The notes beneath the pieces are model-generated. The model saw nothing but the letters and a program-made list of their open reading frames with translations. It made no database searches and had not been told where the DNA came from. A stretch of 51,121 nt of DNA from Clostridia bacterium (lineage in GTDB: Bacteria; Bacillota; Clostridia; Christensenellales; Borkfalkiaceae). Position 1 is the first letter of the stretch, and each line of letters opens with the position of its first letter. Made by a program: the position numbers and the translations under genes. Below are positions 1 to 7,334 of the stretch, one piece after another. Location of the stretch: NCBI GenBank assembly GCA_017397305.1, contig JAFQJB010000019.1, forward strand, positions 1 to 51,121. Direction: 5' to 3'.

Positions 1-381
1 CGTCAACCCTTCCCCGGCCCCGGTCTTGGCGTTAGATGTCTTGGTGCTATCACCCGCGATAGACTTCACGCACTCCGCGAAGCTGATGCAATTTTAAGGG
101 AAGAGTTTGATAACTGCGGACTTAGTGGAAAGGTATGGCAATACTTTATCGCCGTTCCCGATATGAAGAGTGTTGGCGTTAAAGACGGCAAGAGATACGA
201 AGGCTGGCCTGCAATTATTAGGGCGGTTAACACTGTTGACGCAATGACCGCTACTATTGAAGAAATCGATTACGCGGTTCTTCATAAAATTACCGATAGA
301 ATTACTAAGGAAGTTGAAGGCATTAACAGAGTTCTTCTCGACCTCACACCAAAGCCCATCGGTACTATTGAGTGGGAATAA
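1..381 (+). CDS. guaA: GMP synthase (glutamine-hydrolysing), C-terminal part
   Basis: Frame 1 is open from the first base and gives 126 residues ending in the GuaA terminus (...KPIGTIEWE). The start RQPFPGPGLGVR is the conserved XMP/PPi-binding segment of the GuaA dimerisation domain. The motif WPAIIRAVNTVDAMTA and the terminal ITKEVEGINRVLLDLTPKP are also diagnostic. GuaA aminates XMP to GMP with glutamine-derived ammonia and ATP in the last step of purine synthesis. The N-terminal amidotransferase and ATP-pyrophosphatase domains lie outside the window. No frameshift is seen in this part. A strong terminator follows 20 bp after the stop codon, so guaA ends its transcription unit and converges on the creatininase-family gene. 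Confidence 0.96.
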   Translation, partial: RQPFPGPGLGVRCLGAITRDRLHALREADAILREEFDNCGLSGKVWQYFIAVPDMKSVGVKDGKRYEGWPAIIRAVNTVDAMTATIEEIDYAVLHKITDRITKEVEGINRVLLDLTPKPIGTIEWE

Positions 382-400
382 AAATTAAAAATAAACCAAA

Positions 401-440
401 AAAGTCGTTCCAAAGATTTGGAACGACTTTAATTTTTATT
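401..440. terminator. Bidirectional intrinsic terminator between guaA and the creatininase gene
   Basis: A 14-bp perfect inverted repeat (arms 401-414 and 417-430, containing GTCGTTCC/GGAACGAC) is followed by a T-rich stretch on the plus strand and by TTTTTT on the minus strand. It sits between the two convergent stop codons and can serve both genes. Confidence 0.9.
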
Positions 441-447
441 TATCTAA

Positions 448-1185
448 TTAAACAATGGTCTTTCTAAGCCACTCTAACGTGCAGTTAACCATGTGTTTAC
501 CCGTTTCTACACTTGCTTCTTTTGCACTTTCAGCAAACCATTCGGTATTACGTTCGCAACGAGAAAGGTCAACGAGTTCTGGATAAGTGCCCATCATAAG
601 ACTTGTTTCCCACTTGCCTGCGTGGTCGAAACCACCGCACTTGATTTGTGCGTCCGCACCGATAAGGGGAATAACTTTAATGTATGAGAACGGGTCGTCC
701 GCACTGCCCATATCTTCATAGTAAGATTTGTAAGCATCACTGCCCCACCAACCTTTACCAAGCTTGTTTTCCATATATTCCATAGTAACCTTTTTAGCGG
801 CCTTGTGGCAAGCAATGGTCATCGGCATTAAGCCCGCACCTTCGGTTTGGTGGTGTGCAACGAGGTAAATGTTTTTGTGACCTGCGTCAATCATAGACTT
901 TAGTATGCAATACAAATAGTTTGCATAAGCATCTTCATCCACGTGGAAGTGGCTGGGCTTAGGTTCGCAAACTGCGTATGAAGCAACGCCATACCAAAGG
1001 GGAGGACAAACGACGATTTCCTTTTCCTTTTCAAGTTCCCTCAAGCACCCCGTAATAACAAGGGTATCCGTTCCGCAAGATGCGTGACGTGCGTGGTATT
1101 CCAACGTACCGATAGGGATAACAAAAGGAACTTTTCTATCCACTGCGTCTTGTATTTCATCATATAACATATCAAGTAATTGCAT
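448..1185 (-). CDS. Creatininase-family amidohydrolase
   Basis: 245 residues, the usual length for the creatininase (creatinine amidohydrolase) family of Mn/Zn enzymes. The N-terminal motif IPIGTLEYHARHASCGTD carries the expected ligands E29, H31 and D40. A mid-protein VAHHQTEG replaces the canonical NGHGGN, and DHAGKWETS matches the family's S/D-HAGxxETS motif with its ligand Glu. The family includes creatininase, mycofactocin and FAPy-type deformylase-like amidohydrolases, so the substrate cannot be told from sequence. The ATG at 1185 is supported by an AGGAGA site 9 bp upstream. It has its own promoter at 1220-1248 and converges with guaA. The altered NGHGGN motif suggests a subfamily distinct from true creatininase. 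Confidence 0.85.
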   Translation of the reverse strand: MQLLDMLYDEIQDAVDRKVPFVIPIGTLEYHARHASCGTDTLVITGCLRELEKEKEIVVCPPLWYGVASYAVCEPKPSHFHVDEDAYANYLYCILKSMIDAGHKNIYLVAHHQTEGAGLMPMTIACHKAAKKVTMEYMENKLGKGWWGSDAYKSYYEDMGSADDPFSYIKVIPLIGADAQIKCGGFDHAGKWETSLMMGTYPELVDLSRCERNTEWFAESAKEASVETGKHMVNCTLEWLRKTIV

Positions 1186-1219
1186 AGTTTTTCTCTCCTA
1201 TTGCCTAAATTATAACAAT

Positions 1220-1248
1220 ATTATATTCTAATCGTTTGTAAAAGTCAA
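1220..1248 (-). promoter_or_regulatory. SigA-type promoter of the creatininase-family gene
   Basis: On the minus strand TTGACT (1243-1248) is followed after exactly 17 bp by TATAAT (1220-1225). The predicted 5' UTR is about 28 nt and contains the AGGAGA ribosome binding site. Confidence 0.8.
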
Positions 1249-1357
1249 GAGACAATATCATTAAATCTATAAAATTAATTGCATATTCTTAAAGTTTTTT
1301 GTTTGAATTTTAGTTCTTAATAGTGGCTTCTTGTTGGACTTTATATGCCAACCTATT

Positions 1358-1373
1358 ACGCGTGCGCATATAT
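1358..1373. promoter_or_regulatory. Operator-like imperfect palindrome, site A
   Basis: ACGCGTGCGCATATAT matches the perfect palindrome at 1398-1413 at 12 of 16 positions, with the dyad centres exactly 40 bp apart. The central CG and TGCGCA core resemble LacI-family operators, but that assignment is inference. It lies about 110 bp upstream of the creatininase promoter in an otherwise empty 329-bp gap (1186-1514). Confidence 0.35.
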
Positions 1374-1397
1374 TATGGTTTAGCGATATTTTTTAAC

Positions 1398-1413
1398 ACG
1401 TATGCGCATACGT
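1398..1413. promoter_or_regulatory. Perfect 16-bp palindrome, operator-like site B
   Basis: ACGTATGCGCATACGT is its own reverse complement. It lies between the rny terminator and the creatininase promoter. A related half-site (TACGCGTGCG) occurs just downstream of the predicted transcription start of the hydrolase gene at 46092. A dimeric transcription factor site is the simplest reading. Confidence 0.45.
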
Positions 1414-1430
1414 TTATGATGAGATTTAAA

Positions 1431-1458
1431 ATAAAAACTCCCCGACAAAAAGTCGGGG
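1431..1458 (-). terminator. Intrinsic terminator of rny
   Basis: CCCCGAC (1440-1446) pairs with GTCGGGG (1452-1458) around a 5-nt loop. On the minus strand the stem is followed by AGTTTTTATTTTA. It lies 57 bp past the rny stop codon. Confidence 0.88.
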
Positions 1459-1514
1459 ATATTTTTGTTATTTTTTTTCACCTTTTTTTAAGGCTTTTAA
1501 GTGGAAAAGTCGCA

Positions 1515-3125
1515 CTATTTAGCAAATTCGGTTGCACGCCATTCTCTTATAACGTTAACCTTGATTTGACCGGGGTATTCCATTTCTTGCTCTATCTTTT
1601 TAGCAATTTCTTTTGCTAAGAACATAGTTTGCGCATCGTTAACTTGTTCGGGTTTAACCATAACGCGCACTTCTCTACCCGCTTGGATTGCATAGCATTT
1701 TTCAACACCCTTAAATCCTGAAGAAATCTCTTCAAGTTTTTGCAATCTCTTGATATAGTTGGTGGTCGTTTCACGTCTTGCGCCAGGTCTTGCACCCGAA
1801 ATCGCATCGGCTGCTTGAACGAGGATTGCCTCAATGGTCTTCGCCTCTACGTCGCCGTGGTGCGCCACGATAGCGTTTATAACGTTGTGATTTTCCCTAT
1901 ACTTTTTAGCAAGGTCGCCACCGATTTGCATGTGGGTACCCTCAACTTCAAAGTCAACTGCCTTACCAAGGTCGTGCAAAAGCCCAGCACGTTTTGCAAG
2001 CGCAGGGTCAACACCGAGTTCGGTTGCCATAACGCCAGCAAGGTGTGAAACCTCGATAGAGTGCTTTAATACGTTTTGACCGTAGCTTGTACGGAATTTA
2101 AGTCTACCTAAAAGTTTAACGATTTCGGGGTGAAGTCCAAAGATTCCACACTCGAACATAGCCGCTTCACCCGCTTCTTTGATTTGTTGGTCAAGTTCTT
2201 TTTTAACCTTTTCAACAGTCTCTTCAATTCTTGCGGGGTGAATTCTGCCGTCTTGAATAAGTTTTTCAAGCGCGATTCTTGCAACTTCACGTCTAACGGG
2301 GTCAAAGCCTGAAACGATAACAACTTCGGGGGTGTCATCGATAATAAGTTCGATACCCGTTGCATTTTCTAACGTTCTAATGTTTCTACCTTCCCTACCG
2401 ATAATTCTTGCTTTCATATCGTCACTGGGAAGGGGTACGACTGAAACGGTAATTTCTGTCGCTTGTTCGGTACTACATTTTTGGATAGCGAGCGTAACTA
2501 TTTCCCTAGCCTTTCTCTCGCCGTTTTCCTTTGCTTCCGCCTCTATGTTCTTAACCATACCTGCGGCGTCGCGCTTTGCTTCGTCAGTAATTGCAAGCAC
2601 AAGTTCTTGCTTGGCTTCTTCCTTACTCATTTGCGCAACCTTTTCAAACTCTTCAATAATGCGGTTCTTTTCTTCAGCAATATCTTCAAGTTTTTTCTCC
2701 ACTTCAAGCTCTTTTGCTTTTAGTGCGTTTTGTTGTCTTGTTGTTTCTTCATTGCGCTTCGCTAAATTTTCTTCCTTCTTTTCCAAGGTCTCTTCCTTTT
2801 GGTTGAGCCTATTTTCCATTCTTTGAAGTTCTGTGCGCTTTTCTTTTGCTTCGCGTTCAAATTCGTTACGAAGCTTAATTTCCTGTTCCTTTGCCTCCAG
2901 CAAAGCTTCTTTCTTTATGGCTCTGCTCTCTTCTCTAACGTCGTCGAGCATTCTGTTGCGCTGTTCCTCGATGTTGCCATTTTCCTTTTCATACTTACTA
3001 ATTAAGGTTTTTTTGGTAACTAACCAACTCACTAATACGCCGACAGCAAGCGCTGCAACGGCGACAAGCACAAACCAAGCCGCATTGCCGGGTGCTAAGA
3101 ACAGGGAGCTTAAATTAATTTGCAT
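1515..3125 (-). CDS. rny: Ribonuclease Y
   Basis: 536 residues in the classic RNase Y order: an N-terminal membrane helix (about 14-34), a long charged coiled coil (about 40-210), a KH domain with GREGRNIR near residue 240, and an HD domain with HDLGKA near residue 383 and the downstream VAHHGD. RNase Y is the membrane-anchored endonuclease that starts mRNA decay in Bacillota. The ATG at 3125 is chosen over an upstream in-frame start at 3158 because an AGGAGGG site lies 8 bp before it and the membrane helix then begins at the usual place. It follows recA, as in many Firmicutes, but has its own promoter at 3185-3213. Confidence 0.97.
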   Translation of the reverse strand: MQINLSSLFLAPGNAAWFVLVAVAALAVGVLVSWLVTKKTLISKYEKENGNIEEQRNRMLDDVREESRAIKKEALLEAKEQEIKLRNEFEREAKEKRTELQRMENRLNQKEETLEKKEENLAKRNEETTRQQNALKAKELEVEKKLEDIAEEKNRIIEEFEKVAQMSKEEAKQELVLAITDEAKRDAAGMVKNIEAEAKENGERKAREIVTLAIQKCSTEQATEITVSVVPLPSDDMKARIIGREGRNIRTLENATGIELIIDDTPEVVIVSGFDPVRREVARIALEKLIQDGRIHPARIEETVEKVKKELDQQIKEAGEAAMFECGIFGLHPEIVKLLGRLKFRTSYGQNVLKHSIEVSHLAGVMATELGVDPALAKRAGLLHDLGKAVDFEVEGTHMQIGGDLAKKYRENHNVINAIVAHHGDVEAKTIEAILVQAADAISGARPGARRETTTNYIKRLQKLEEISSGFKGVEKCYAIQAGREVRVMVKPEQVNDAQTMFLAKEIAKKIEQEMEYPGQIKVNVIREWRATEFAK

Positions 3126-3184
3126 TTTATATGCCCTCCTGTTTATTCTAAACGTCAAATTGTTGACGCCTTATTCCTACTTAT

Positions 3185-3213
3185 ATTGTATAATAAATTA
3201 TTTAAAAAGTCAA
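3185..3213 (-). promoter_or_regulatory. Promoter of rny
   Basis: TTGACT (3208-3213), 17-bp spacer, TACAAT (3185-3190) on the minus strand. The -35 hexamer lies inside the 3' arm of the hairpin that ends recA transcription. Confidence 0.75.
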
Positions 3214-3230
3214 TCACTATTGTGACTTTT
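3205..3230 (-). terminator. Probable recA terminator overlapping the rny -35 box
   Basis: AAAAGTCA (3223-3230 read on minus) pairs with TGACTTTT (3205-3212), an 8-bp stem followed by a T-rich run. The stem begins within the recA stop codon (3229-3231). Confidence 0.55.
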
Positions 3231-4227
3231 ATTTTCCTGCGGAGCGGAATGCTTCCATAATTTTAGTTTTGATTTCCTCAGCAACCTCAACGTTGTTTTC
3301 GAGGTAATCTACCGCCTTTTCTCTACCTTGAGCAATCTTTTCGCCGTTATAAGAGAACCAAGACCCGCTCTTTCCTATGATATCGTATTGAAGTCCAAGG
3401 TCGATTAAACAACTTCCCTTTGAAATTCCCTTGCCGAAAATAATGTCGAATTCGGCAGTCTTAAAGGGAGGCGCAACCTTGTTTTTAACAATTTTCGCCT
3501 TTGTGTGATTGCCGTATGCACCGTCGCTATCTTTAAGTGCGTCCGATTTTCTAACGTCGATTCTAACGCTTGCATAGAACTTTAAAGCCTTACCACCCGC
3601 GGTAACTTCGGGGTTGCCGAACATTACGCCAACCTTTTCACGAAGTTGGTTGATAAAGATGATACAAGTTTTTGACTTGTTCGTAATTGCGGTAAGTTTA
3701 CGGAGTGCTTGGCTCATAAGTCTTGCTTGAAGCCCTACGTGCGAGTCGCCCATATCCCCTTCGATTTCGGCTCTAGGTGTTAGCGCTGCAACCGAGTCCA
3801 CAACTATAAGGTCAACCGCTTTACTACCAACGAGCGATGCGGTAATGTCAAGTGCTTGTTCACCAGTATCGGGTTGAGAAACGTAAAGTTCGTCTAAATT
3901 AACGCCAAGATTTTTTGCATAAACGGGGTCAAGTGCGTGTTCCGCGTCCACAAACGCAGCGATACCGCCCGCCTTTTGCGTTTCAGCAATAACGTGAAGG
4001 GCAACTGTTGTTTTACCAGAAGATTCAGGTCCGTAGATTTCGATAATTCTGCCCCTTGGAAGTCCGCCTACACCGATAGCAAGGTCAAGCGACAAGCAAC
4101 CTGTGGGCAAAACTTCAATGCCTTCGTCCCCCGCACTTTGACCTAAACGCATAATCGCGCCCTTACCGTATTGTTTTTCAATTTGCGCCATAACGCCGTC
4201 TAGCGCTTTCAATTTTGCTTCATCCAT
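3229..4227 (-). CDS. recA: Recombinase RecA
   Basis: 332 residues with Walker A GPESSGKT (66-73), the [11 protein letters not shown]alker B region, the DNA-binding loop [19 protein letters not shown] and the [15 protein letters not shown] segment. RecA forms filaments on single-stranded DNA for homologous recombination and LexA cleavage. The protein ends at EAFRSAGK with no long acidic tail, so it is slightly shorter than the 340-350 residues of most RecA proteins. A GAGGAA ribosome site precedes ATG 4227. It is the last gene of the ftsK-rimO-pgsA-cinA-recA unit, 12 bp after cinA. Confidence 0.98.
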   Translation of the reverse strand: MDEAKLKALDGVMAQIEKQYGKGAIMRLGQSAGDEGIEVLPTGCLSLDLAIGVGGLPRGRIIEIYGPESSGKTTVALHVIAETQKAGGIAAFVDAEHALDPVYAKNLGVNLDELYVSQPDTGEQALDITASLVGSKAVDLIVVDSVAALTPRAEIEGDMGDSHVGLQARLMSQALRKLTAITNKSKTCIIFINQLREKVGVMFGNPEVTAGGKALKFYASVRIDVRKSDALKDSDGAYGNHTKAKIVKNKVAPPFKTAEFDIIFGKGISKGSCLIDLGLQYDIIGKSGSWFSYNGEKIAQGREKAVDYLENNVEVAEEIKTKIMEAFRSAGK

Positions 4228-4239
4228 ATTTTTTTCCTC

Positions 4240-5445
4240 TTAAATTTCTTTTAGTTTTTTTATCGCCAAAAACAGCGCAGTATTCTTTGCCGTTTCAGTA
4301 ATTTCTTCTCTACTCCCACTAAATTTATAGCGGTAGGTATGCACACCGTCTTTTAAGCCGATTGCAATGTAGTTAAGTCCCACGGGTTTAAGCGAATTAT
4401 CGCTTTTAGGCCCCGCTATGCCCGTTGTTGCGATTGCTAGGTCGCAATCTTTTGAGCGCAAAAGTCCAACCGCCATTTGATAGGCAACTATCGAACTTAC
4501 CGCCCCGTGTTTTTCAATGTCTTCCGCCTTAACCAAAAGCCTTTTTATCTTGCTCTCGTTCGAATAGGCGACGATGCCTTCGTGCATATATGCCGAGACA
4601 CCCGAATTTTTTATCATTGCCGAAGCAATTCTGCCCCCAGTGAACGATTCCGCCACCGAAAGTTTTAGGTTTTTAAGTTTTAGAAGGTCGAAAAGTCTTT
4701 GTTCTAACGTGGTGTCAAATTCGGCGTAGATATTGTCCTTTAGAGCACCCACAACTTGTCTTGTAAACTCGCCTATCCCTTGGGCGTCCTTGCCGTTTCT
4801 ATATAAAATTTCAACCGTGCTGTCGCCGTTTACCGTTTTTACGTTATAAAAAACGTCCTCGCGTTGACCTTTTGCATTTTTCAAAACCTTGTCTAAAAGT
4901 GCCGTGTCGCCAAAATATTTTAGGATAAGTCGCTTTGTAAACACGTTGTGCTTGTTTTCAAGGTAGGGCAAAACGTATTTATCACACATCACCTTAAAGG
5001 CCTCAAACTTATCGGGCAAAACCACAAGCGTAAACTCGTTTGCATCCATTACGTAGCCTTGATACGCACCCTTAACGTTGGGAATAACTGTGGCCTCAAC
5101 GGGAAGAAGCGAATATTTATCGCCGTAATCAACCCCGTCAGCCTTGGATACTGCGTCAACAAAGGACTTGGCGCTGTCGTTTTCCACCAAAACTGTATCC
5201 ATTTTATCGGCAACCATTTGGGTTAAGTTGTAGGGGTGGTTATCGTTATCGATTATTATTAGGTTGTCACAAGTATCCTTAAACTCGTCTAGCCTATGGC
5301 TAAGCCCAACGCCGTCGTGGTTTGGGAGAATACAAAGTTCGTCCACCTCTAGCCCGCCGTTTCTAAACGCGGATACAATGCTTTCAAGGTATTGCCCGTC
5401 TAAACCGTCGTGGCTTTCACGAAAAAGTAAAAGCGCCGTTCTCAT
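4240..5445 (-). CDS. cinA: CinA-family protein (nicotinamide-nucleotide amidase) with degenerate N-terminal domain
   Basis: 401 residues. The C-terminal CinA amidase domain (about 245-401) is intact: LKLSVAESFTGGRIAS, HEGIVAYSNESK, HGAVSSIVAYQMA and LAIATTGIAGP. It would deamidate NMN or related pyridine nucleotides. A middle segment (DVFYNVKTVNGDSTVEILYRN) matches the KH-like region of CinA. The N-terminal MoCF-like half, normally carrying GdELLlG and GGLGPTxDD, shows neither motif, so its pyrophosphatase activity is probably lost. The ATG overlaps the pgsA stop by 4 bp (ATGA), and recA follows 12 bp later. The cinA-recA pair is classical in Gram-positive bacteria and is competence-linked in streptococci. 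Confidence 0.88.
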   Translation of the reverse strand: MRTALLLFRESHDGLDGQYLESIVSAFRNGGLEVDELCILPNHDGVGLSHRLDEFKDTCDNLIIIDNDNHPYNLTQMVADKMDTVLVENDSAKSFVDAVSKADGVDYGDKYSLLPVEATVIPNVKGAYQGYVMDANEFTLVVLPDKFEAFKVMCDKYVLPYLENKHNVFTKRLILKYFGDTALLDKVLKNAKGQREDVFYNVKTVNGDSTVEILYRNGKDAQGIGEFTRQVVGALKDNIYAEFDTTLEQRLFDLLKLKNLKLSVAESFTGGRIASAMIKNSGVSAYMHEGIVAYSNESKIKRLLVKAEDIEKHGAVSSIVAYQMAVGLLRSKDCDLAIATTGIAGPKSDNSLKPVGLNYIAIGLKDGVHTYRYKFSGSREEITETAKNTALFLAIKKLKEI

Positions 5446-6014
5446 TTGGTTTTAATAACAGCAATATTTTTAACGATACATTCGGTACCCGAAATAACCG
5501 TAAGCAAGGTAGCAATGCCTAAAATTACAAGGCCTACAATGTTCATTGGGCTATACAAAATGGGGTTAACGTCAGCCGCAACGAGCAATACTGCGATTGC
5601 AATATCTTGGGTGAAGGTTTTTATCTTGCCAACTTTATCTGCCGCAATAACCATACCCTTTGACGCAGCAACCATTCTAAAACCGCTTATTATAAGTTCT
5701 CTTGCAAGGATAAGCGCAACTGCAATAGCGCCGTAGAAGGGCAAAATTTGAGTGCCACCGAGCGGTAAAATCATAATGATTAATGCCGTTGAAACCAAAA
5801 CTTTATCGGCAATGGGGTCCAAAAACTTGCCTAGGTCGGTAACGAGGTTGCGTTTTCTTGCAATGTGTCCGTCAAGAAAGTCGGTAGCCGCTGCTATAAC
5901 GAAAATCCCTGCCGAAATCACGTAGTTAAATGGAATTACGTTAAGGTAGAACACAGCCACGAAAAGTGGTATCATTACTATTCTTGCAATGGTGAGTTTG
6001 TTTGGTAAATTCAT
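5442..6014 (-). CDS. pgsA: CDP-diacylglycerol--glycerol-3-phosphate 3-phosphatidyltransferase
   Basis: 190 residues with the CDP-alcohol phosphotransferase signature DG-x2-AR-x8-G-x3-D-x3-D, visible as DGHIAR...GKFLDPIAD near residues 48-70. Several hydrophobic helices indicate an integral membrane enzyme. It makes phosphatidylglycerophosphate from CDP-diacylglycerol and sn-glycerol-3-phosphate, the committed step to phosphatidylglycerol and cardiolipin. Its ATG overlaps the rimO stop by 4 bp and its own stop overlaps cinA by 4 bp, so translation is coupled on both sides. A GGAG site precedes the start. Family length and context leave little doubt. Confidence 0.95.
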   Translation of the reverse strand: MNLPNKLTIARIVMIPLFVAVFYLNVIPFNYVISAGIFVIAAATDFLDGHIARKRNLVTDLGKFLDPIADKVLVSTALIIMILPLGGTQILPFYGAIAVALILARELIISGFRMVAASKGMVIAADKVGKIKTFTQDIAIAVLLVAADVNPILYSPMNIVGLVILGIATLLTVISGTECIVKNIAVIKTK

Positions 6015-7324
6015 AATCTTTCTCCGTATAGGTCGTAACCTGTTGCTTTTATAATTTTAACGTCCATAAACTCCCCGTATTCGACGGGTTCTGCCGAAAA
6101 GAAATAAACCTTTCCGTCAACTTCTGGCGCGTTAAAATATGCTCTTCCATAGTAAACCAATTCGCTCTCGTCAAAACCTTCGGCAATAATGCGAATTGTT
6201 TTTCCAACAAAGGCTTTCAAATTGTCTTTGACAATAGCCTTTTGCACGGAATAAAGTTTTTTCCACCGCTTTGTCTTTACGCCTTGCGGAATATGTCCGT
6301 CCAAGCGGTAAGCGGGGGTGCCTTCTTCCTTGCTGTACTTAAAAAAGCCTGCGTTGAATAGTTTTGCCTCCCCTAAAAACCGAACGAGATTCATAAATGC
6401 CTCTTCACTCTCTCTTGGAAAGCCTGCGATAAAGGTGGAGCGGATAGCAATCCCTTCCACTTCACTTTTAAGTTTTCTTATTAGGTCTAGATATCCCTTA
6501 TAAGTGCCTTTGCGGTTCATAAGTTTAAGCACTTTATCGTCGGCATGTTGCAAGGGCATATCGATATACTTAATCAGTTTATCGTTGGTTTTAAGTTCTT
6601 CAATCAATCGGTCGGTAACGTTTTCGGGATAGCAGTACAAAAGTCTTATCGAATGAACGTTTGAAAGTGCCGAAAGTTTCCTAATAAGGTCTACAAGGTC
6701 GGTCTTAGGGGTTAAATCGTGGCCGTATCTTGCCGTGTCTTGAGCGACCAAGATAAGTTCTTTAACATCGCCAAGTTCACGCGTTTCCTCTATCAAGTCA
6801 TCCTTTGGCACCGAGCGGTAAGCCCCGCGTATGTAAGGTATCAAACAATAGGTGCAGTGGTTTGAACAGCCGTCCGCAATTTTAAGATATGCATAGTTGT
6901 CGGTTGTAAGCACCCTCTTTTTTCCGCATTCGCCTTTAGGTTCCCCCACCGCGTTAACGCGTTCACCCTTACAAATTCTATCAATGACGTCCAAAATTTC
7001 ACCATAGTCGGAAACACCCATAAAGGCATCCACTTCGGGCAGTTCGCCAAATATATCGCCCACAAACTTTTGCGGAAGACAACCGGTGACGATAATTTTT
7101 TGCACCCTTCCGTTTTGCTTTTGGTCAATGACTGAAAGAATTTCTTCAATTGCTTCCTTTCTAGAACTTTCCAAAAAAGCGCACGTATTGATAATGACTA
7201 TTTCGGCTTGCTCAATAGAGGGGACAAGAGTATGCTTTTCACTAAGTAGCGCAAGCGTTTTTTCGGTATCCACCCTATTTTTGTCACACCCAAGCGAGAT
7301 AACGCCGATTCTTTTGCTATACAT
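6011..7324 (-). CDS. rimO: Ribosomal protein uS12 methylthiotransferase RimO
   Basis: 437 residues. The N-terminal UPF0004 domain has the three Fe-S cysteines C13, C48 and C82. The radical SAM domain has CSNHCTYC (C153, C157, C160). The C-terminal TRAM domain begins near residue 370. RimO adds a methylthio group to an aspartate of ribosomal protein S12. The N-terminal ISLGCDKNRVDTE is typical of RimO rather than MiaB. The start is ATG with AAGGA 7 bp upstream, 10 bp after ftsK. It is second gene of the ftsK-to-recA operon. Confidence 0.96.
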   Translation of the reverse strand: MYSKRIGVISLGCDKNRVDTEKTLALLSEKHTLVPSIEQAEIVIINTCAFLESSRKEAIEEILSVIDQKQNGRVQKIIVTGCLPQKFVGDIFGELPEVDAFMGVSDYGEILDVIDRICKGERVNAVGEPKGECGKKRVLTTDNYAYLKIADGCSNHCTYCLIPYIRGAYRSVPKDDLIEETRELGDVKELILVAQDTARYGHDLTPKTDLVDLIRKLSALSNVHSIRLLYCYPENVTDRLIEELKTNDKLIKYIDMPLQHADDKVLKLMNRKGTYKGYLDLIRKLKSEVEGIAIRSTFIAGFPRESEEAFMNLVRFLGEAKLFNAGFFKYSKEEGTPAYRLDGHIPQGVKTKRWKKLYSVQKAIVKDNLKAFVGKTIRIIAEGFDESELVYYGRAYFNAPEVDGKVYFFSAEPVEYGEFMDVKIIKATGYDLYGERL

Positions 7325-7334
7325 AATCTAATCC

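Noticed and set aside
1323..1619. 98-residue plus-strand reading frame covering the rny terminator
   Set aside because: It runs through the terminator and into rny antisense, starts without a ribosome site, and has a Phe-rich random look.
2332..2826. 164-residue plus-strand reading frame opposite rny
   Set aside because: Its Ser/Phe-rich composition is the antisense shadow of the rny coiled coil; no ribosome site.
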